Assembly (NCBI RefSeq): GCF_001006325.2
Contig: NZ_LBIA02000001.1
Location: forward strand, 2,419,501 to 2,483,500
DNA: 64,000 nt
Direction of reading: 5' to 3'
From: Afipia massiliensis
Lineage (GTDB): Bacteria > Pseudomonadota > Alphaproteobacteria > Rhizobiales > Xanthobacteraceae
This document shows positions 60,344 to 64,000 of this stretch, in pieces. A program made the position numbers and the translations under genes. The first letter of the stretch is position 1. Every line of letters starts with the position of its first letter. The notes beneath the pieces were generated by a model, which was not told where the DNA came from, did no database searches, and saw only the letters and a list, made by a program, of their open reading frames with translations.

Positions 60344-61351
60344 ATGAACTACAGCGAAGACCATATCGCGCTTGCCGCGGAATACGCGCTCGGTACTCTC
60401 AGTGCCGACGAGCGCGCGCTCGTCGAAACCATGATGATCGTTGATCACGGCTTCATGGAAGTGGTCGATGCGTGGGATCGCAAGCTGAGCCCATTGCACC
60501 AGATGGTCGCTCCAGTGGAGCCGCCGCCGCATCTGTGGGACAACATCAGCGCAGCCCTCGGTCTGGTGGGACCTCAGCCGGTCGTCGTTGAAGAGCCCAA
60601 GGAAGAGCCGAAGCCGGAAGAACCGGTCACAGAGCCTGTACAGGTTGCCGAGCAAGCGGAGCAGGCCATTGGTCCGGAGCAACCTGCCGTGACTGCTGTT
60701 GCGGCCGATGCGCCGACGGCAACGCCCGTCGCGGCAGAGACGCCCGAGACCGTGCCCGAGCCGGTCGCGACACAGCCGTCCAACGTCGTTCCATTGGCCA
60801 GCCGCAAAAGCGGTGGACAGACATTCGGGTGGGTGATGACGGCGGTCGCCGCATCGCTTGCCGGTGTGATTGCGCTTCAAGCGTACCGGCCTGAATTGCT
60901 GCCGGAGAGATTACGGGTCAAGCCTCAGATTCAGGTCGTTGAAGTCACCGCGCCGGCAGCACCTGCGCCTGCGCCGGCTGCGCAGTTCGTCGCGGTGCTC
61001 CAGCAGAGTGCCACGGCGCCAGCCTTCATCCTCACTGTTGATACCGCGACGAAGAATTTCACCGTCCGCAAGGTTGGTGCGACACCTGAGCCAGGCAAGA
61101 GCTTTGAACTTTGGCTGGTGTCCGACAAGTTGCCGCGTCCGCGCTCGCTCGGCGTCATCGGCGGTGCCGATTTCACGATCCGTCCTGCACTGGCGGCGTA
61201 CGATGCCGATACGATCAACAAAGCCACCTATGCCGTGACCATTGAACCCGAAGGCGGATCGCCGACTGGCGTTCCCACAGGGTCGATCGTCTACACCGGC
61301 AAACTGGTTGAGAGCGTGCCCGCGCTTCCGGCCTCCGCGTTGCCGCGATGA
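60344..61351 (+). CDS. Anti-sigma factor, RskA family
   Basis: A 335-residue membrane protein from MNYSEDHIALAAEYALG. The N-terminal anti-sigma domain, about 1-75, is 'HIALAAEYALGTLSADERALVETMMIVDHGFMEVVDAWDRKLSPL', without a zinc HCC motif. An acidic, Pro/Ala/Glu-rich linker of about 90 residues leads to one membrane helix at about 162-180 ('GWVMTAVAASLAGVIALQAY'). The outer RskA domain has 'ATKNFTVRKVGATPEPGKSFELWLVSDKLPRPRSLGVIG' and 'YAVTIEPEGGSPTGVPTGSIVYTGKLV'. It should bind the upstream sigma factor and release it on an envelope signal. Confidence 0.92.
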   Translation: MNYSEDHIALAAEYALGTLSADERALVETMMIVDHGFMEVVDAWDRKLSPLHQMVAPVEPPPHLWDNISAALGLVGPQPVVVEEPKEEPKPEEPVTEPVQVAEQAEQAIGPEQPAVTAVAADAPTATPVAAETPETVPEPVATQPSNVVPLASRKSGGQTFGWVMTAVAASLAGVIALQAYRPELLPERLRVKPQIQVVEVTAPAAPAPAPAAQFVAVLQQSATAPAFILTVDTATKNFTVRKVGATPEPGKSFELWLVSDKLPRPRSLGVIGGADFTIRPALAAYDADTINKATYAVTIEPEGGSPTGVPTGSIVYTGKLVESVPALPASALPR

Positions 61352-61373
61352 TGTTCCGAAATGCGCACAACAA

Positions 61374-61400
61374 AAAACGCCCGTGGGGAGCGGGCGTTTT
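61374..61400 (+). terminator. Intrinsic terminator of the sigma/anti-sigma pair
   Basis: AAAACGCCCG-TGGGGAG-CGGGCGTTTT, a 10-bp stem 22 bases past the anti-sigma stop. Confidence 0.9.
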
Positions 61401-61486
61401 CTGGTCTCAGACTTGGGGTCTTCTGAGCAATCACAAGGCGACTTCGGGGGGCGGGGAAGAGAGCCTTGTGAATTCGTAAATCCTTT

Positions 61487-61696
61487 TTAGCGGATCGCTG
61501 ATTGATCCGAGCTGGTCAACACGACGGCTTTATTCGCCTTGATCGCCGGACCGGTGGCGCGAGCGGTCTGGGTGAGGCCGTTGTCGGAAAGGCGCGCGGA
61601 GATGCTGAAACCGGCGACGCCGATTGCAGCGACAAGCGCCACGATGACGATCTTCAAATGTGTCATGCGGTCCGCACTGTAAAACGAATGGTTCAT
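61487..61696 (-). CDS. Small exported or membrane-anchored hypothetical protein (69 aa)
   Basis: Starts MNHSFYSADRMTHLKIVIV, with a GGGAGG ribosome site. A hydrophobic helix (about residues 12-30, THLKIVIVALVAAIGVAGFS) is followed by a short Ala- and Ser-rich tail. It is either an uncleaved anchor or a signal peptide with a 35-residue mature part. A second possible start is MTHLKIVIV. Function unknown; small proteins of this shape are common in Bradyrhizobium-type genomes. Confidence 0.68.
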   Translation of the reverse strand: MNHSFYSADRMTHLKIVIVALVAAIGVAGFSISARLSDNGLTQTARATGPAIKANKAVVLTSSDQSAIR

Positions 61697-61999
61697 ACAA
61701 ACCTCCCGCCGCCTTTTTGATGCATCCGAACGTTTGTCTCGTCCGCATGCCCGTGGGTTCAAAGTCCCACGTGTTAAGAACGTAATTGGCAGGGATTTGT
61801 TTCCAAGCACCCTTCACAAACGAGTGAAATGTCTTGAACTTCCGAGAGGTCGATAAACCACTCTTATATTTCTTAGTTAAATCAATAGCTTAGGTAGCGT
61901 TCTTTTGCTGCGACGCAGTATGCTAAATTCTGATTTGCCACGAAAAGCTTGTCTGTGACCAGAATGCCGCAGGCATTTCGCCTCCAGCGGGCCATTGGA
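61697..61999. other. AT-richer intergenic stretch between the 69-aa gene and flhA
   Basis: About 300 bases, notably AT-rich around 61855-61930, containing the promoter of the 69-aa gene. No ORF, strong hairpin or repeat is evident. No clear terminator for flhA is seen. Confidence 0.4.
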
Positions 62000-64000
62000 T
62001 TAGATGCTTCCGACCGTTTTCAGGCGGGCGCGAGGATGAATTTCAGCCTGCGACAGAACCGTGGTTTGCGCGCGGAAACGCTCCACCAGCGAGCGTACGA
62101 ACGGCCGGATAGCGGCCGACGTCACCAGCACCGGTGCTTCGCCTTCGCGTGCGGCCTGCTCGAAACGGTCGCGCACGATGGTCATGAACTCGGACAGTTT
62201 GGATGGCTGCATCGCCAGGCTGCGTTCCTCACCGGTGCCGATCAGCGACTCCGCGAAAGCCTGCTCCCATTTCGCACTGAGCGCGATCAGCGGGAGGTAA
62301 CCGTTCATCGATGTGTTCTGCGCGCAAATCTGCCGCGCCAGTCGGGCACGTACGTGTTCCGACAGCGTCGATGGATTGCGTGAGAATGCGAGCCCGTCGG
62401 CGATACCTTCAAGGATCGTGGAGAGATCGCGGATCGAAATGCGTTCGGCCAGGAGCAGTTGCAGGACGCGCTGGATACCGGACACCGTGATCTGGTTGGG
62501 CACGATGTCCTTGACCAGTTCGCCCTGTTCCTTTGGCAGGTCCTTGAGCAATTTCTGGACCTCGCCGTAGGACAGCAGATCCGACATGTTGCCTTTGAGC
62601 AGTTCGGTGAGATGCGTGGAAAGGACGGTCGCGGAATCCACCACCGTGTAGCCCTTGAGCGAGGCTTCTTCCTTGAGCGACGCGTCGACCCAGGTTGCCG
62701 GCAATCCGAATGTCGGCTCGGTGGTATGGGTGCCCGGAATGGTGACCTGGTTGCCGGCCGGGTCCATGACCATGAACTGGTTCGCCCAGATGCGCCCGGT
62801 CCCGGCATCGACTTCCTTGATCTTGATGACGTAGGTGTTCGCTTCGAGCTGCACATTGTCGAGAATGCGCACGGCGGGCATCACGAAGCCCATCTCGGTG
62901 GCGAGCGAGCGGCGAAGGGCCTTGATCTGATCAGTCAGGCGATCAGTACCGTCCGGTCCATTGACGAGCGGCAGCAGCGCGTAACCCAGCTCGATCTTGA
63001 GATCATCGATCTTGAGCGCGCTTGAAATAGGCTCTTCGGCCGCCGCAGCGGCCGCTGCGGCTGCGGCTGGAGCTGCCGCCTCACGCGCTTCCTCGGCCTT
63101 GACGGTATGATTGCGGGTGCGCGCATTCCAGGCCAGCCAGCCGGCACCGCCGCCCAGCAACAGGAAAGGCAGCATTGGAATGCCCGGCAATAGCCCCAGC
63201 ACCAGCATCACGCCGGACGACATGCCGAGCGCCTGCGGATAGCCGGACAACTGCTTCATCATGGCCTTGTCGGCGGCGCCGGTGACGCCAGCCTTCGACA
63301 CCAGGAGGCCCGCTGCGGTCGAGACGATCAGCGCCGGCACCTGTGTCACGAGACCGTCGCCGACCGTCAGCAGCGTATAAACCTTGGCGGCGTCACCAAA
63401 ACTCATTCCCTGCTGGGCAACGCCGATGATGATGCCGCCGATCACGTTGATGAACACGACCAGCAATCCGGCGATGGCGTCACCGCGCACGAACTTGGAC
63501 GCACCGTCCATGGCCCCGAAGAAGCCGCTTTCGTCTTCGATCTCCTTGCGGCGCTGCTTGGCGACTTTCTCGTCGATCAGACCGGCGGACAGGTCGGCGT
63601 CGATCGCCATCTGCTTGCCCGGCATCGAGTCGAGGTGGAAGCGCGCTGCGACTTCGGCGATGCGGCCCGAACCTTTGGTGATGACGACAAAGTTCACGAT
63701 CACGAGAATCGTGAAGACGATGATGCCGATGACGAAATTGCCGCCCATCACGAAGTTGCCGAACGCCTCGATGACGTGACCGGCGGCGGCGGTGCCTTCA
63801 TGGCCATGCGACAGGATCAGGCGGGTCGAGGCGAGGTTGAGCGACAGCCGCAGCATGGTCGAGATCAACAGGACCGTCGGGAACGCCGAGAATTCCAGCG
63901 GTGTCTGAATGAACAGCGCGGTCATCAGGATCAGGATCGACAGCGTGATCGAGATGGCCAGAAACAGATCGAGCACCACTGCCGGCAATGGCAGGATCAG
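62000..64000 (-). CDS. flhA: Flagellar export gate protein FlhA (5' end outside window)
   Basis: The minus-strand frame is open to the window edge; the visible part is 667 codons, and a few tens of N-terminal residues lie beyond base 64000. The membrane half is typical: 'LPAVVLDLFLAISITLSILILMTALF', 'FPTVLLISTMLRLSLNLASTRLIL' and the conserved 'FHLDSMPGKQMAIDADLSAGLIDEKVAKQRRKEIEDESGFFGAMDGASKFVRGDAIAG'. The cytoplasmic half has 'VDASLKEEASLKGYTVVDSATVLSTHLTELLKGNMSDLLSYGEVQKLL' and 'LAERISIRDLSTILEGIADGLA'. FlhA forms the proton-driven export gate and docks chaperone-substrate complexes. An Ala-rich insert lies between the halves, about 63015-63080. Confidence 0.97.
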   Translation of the reverse strand: MILPLPAVVLDLFLAISITLSILILMTALFIQTPLEFSAFPTVLLISTMLRLSLNLASTRLILSHGHEGTAAAGHVIEAFGNFVMGGNFVIGIIVFTILVIVNFVVITKGSGRIAEVAARFHLDSMPGKQMAIDADLSAGLIDEKVAKQRRKEIEDESGFFGAMDGASKFVRGDAIAGLLVVFINVIGGIIIGVAQQGMSFGDAAKVYTLLTVGDGLVTQVPALIVSTAAGLLVSKAGVTGAADKAMMKQLSGYPQALGMSSGVMLVLGLLPGIPMLPFLLLGGGAGWLAWNARTRNHTVKAEEAREAAAPAAAAAAAAAAEEPISSALKIDDLKIELGYALLPLVNGPDGTDRLTDQIKALRRSLATEMGFVMPAVRILDNVQLEANTYVIKIKEVDAGTGRIWANQFMVMDPAGNQVTIPGTHTTEPTFGLPATWVDASLKEEASLKGYTVVDSATVLSTHLTELLKGNMSDLLSYGEVQKLLKDLPKEQGELVKDIVPNQITVSGIQRVLQLLLAERISIRDLSTILEGIADGLAFSRNPSTLSEHVRARLARQICAQNTSMNGYLPLIALSAKWEQAFAESLIGTGEERSLAMQPSKLSEFMTIVRDRFEQAAREGEAPVLVTSAAIRPFVRSLVERFRAQTTVLSQAEIHPRARLKTVGSI

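Noticed and set aside
1-64000. CRISPR array or cas genes
   Set aside because: No regularly spaced direct repeats with unique spacers were seen; the repeats present are palindromes scattered between genes.

Overview
The window looks like a chromosomal segment of an alphaproteobacterium of the Bradyrhizobium/Rhodopseudomonas/Afipia/Nitrobacter group. This is an inference from several signs: GC-rich coding sequence; a CtrA/ChpT phosphorelay next to flagellar and chemotaxis genes; an RpoH with an intact RpoH box; CYP153-type P450s; a DUF1134 (EipA-like) protein; small basic proteins with clustered Cys and Arg; and many short dispersed palindromes of the kind common in that family. There is no CRISPR array, no rRNA, no complete insertion sequence and no prophage.

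Layout. 1-5.7 kb: the 3' part of a membrane-protein gene, a formyltransferase-like enzyme, small unknown proteins, a Bug-type solute receptor and a short AT-richer gene among repeats. 5.7-9.5 kb: an unexplained GC-rich non-coding block, a small Cys/Arg protein and an autotransporter. 9.6-14.4 kb: rpoH and rluD, a small membrane protein whose start codon overlaps that of rluD, an exported hydrolase and a divergent LysR regulator. 14.5-20.7 kb: tRNA-Glu(CTC), an orphan ABC solute receptor, a GapN-like dehydrogenase, unknown proteins and a Bcr/CflA-type exporter with a 20-bp palindrome at its promoter. 20.9-30.2 kb: htpX, a cold-shock gene, a quinone/FeS-type membrane adenylate cyclase, a glycosyltransferase 39, ycjX-ycjF, a hemolysin-III-type protein and an SDR enzyme.

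30.3-36.2 kb is one minus-strand operon: two tandem CYP153-type P450s, an acyl-CoA dehydrogenase, a class III CoA-transferase and a MaoC/FAS1-like dehydratase. It reads as a pathway that hydroxylates an aliphatic substrate and then handles the product as a CoA thioester. 36.4-43.9 kb: a soluble double-PAS chemoreceptor, isovaleryl-CoA dehydrogenase, a DUF2927 protein, an L,D-transpeptidase, a TPP enzyme, a Flp pilin and tRNA-Val(CAC). 44.1-45.6 kb: a lone nucleotidyltransferase-fold gene behind two near-identical 26-bp palindromes, the most island-like spot in the window. 45.7-49.2 kb: a coiled-coil membrane protein, a DUF1134 protein, a YHS-domain protein and cysQ.

49.5-64 kb is a regulatory and motility block: chpT, a cheA-REC hybrid, cheW, cheY, cheB and cheR, then ctrA (minus), fliI and fliJ, an ECF sigma/anti-sigma pair, a small membrane protein and flhA (5' end outside the window). 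ChpT is the phosphotransferase that feeds CtrA in this class, and CtrA controls flagellar genes, so the block links cell-cycle control to motility.

The most noteworthy non-gene signals are a 113-bp composite of two related palindromes flanked by a 10-bp direct repeat, a two-copy 160-bp hairpin element with a fragment at the end of cheY, four copies of an 80-bp palindrome, and the paired operator-like sites before the nucleotidyltransferase-fold gene.
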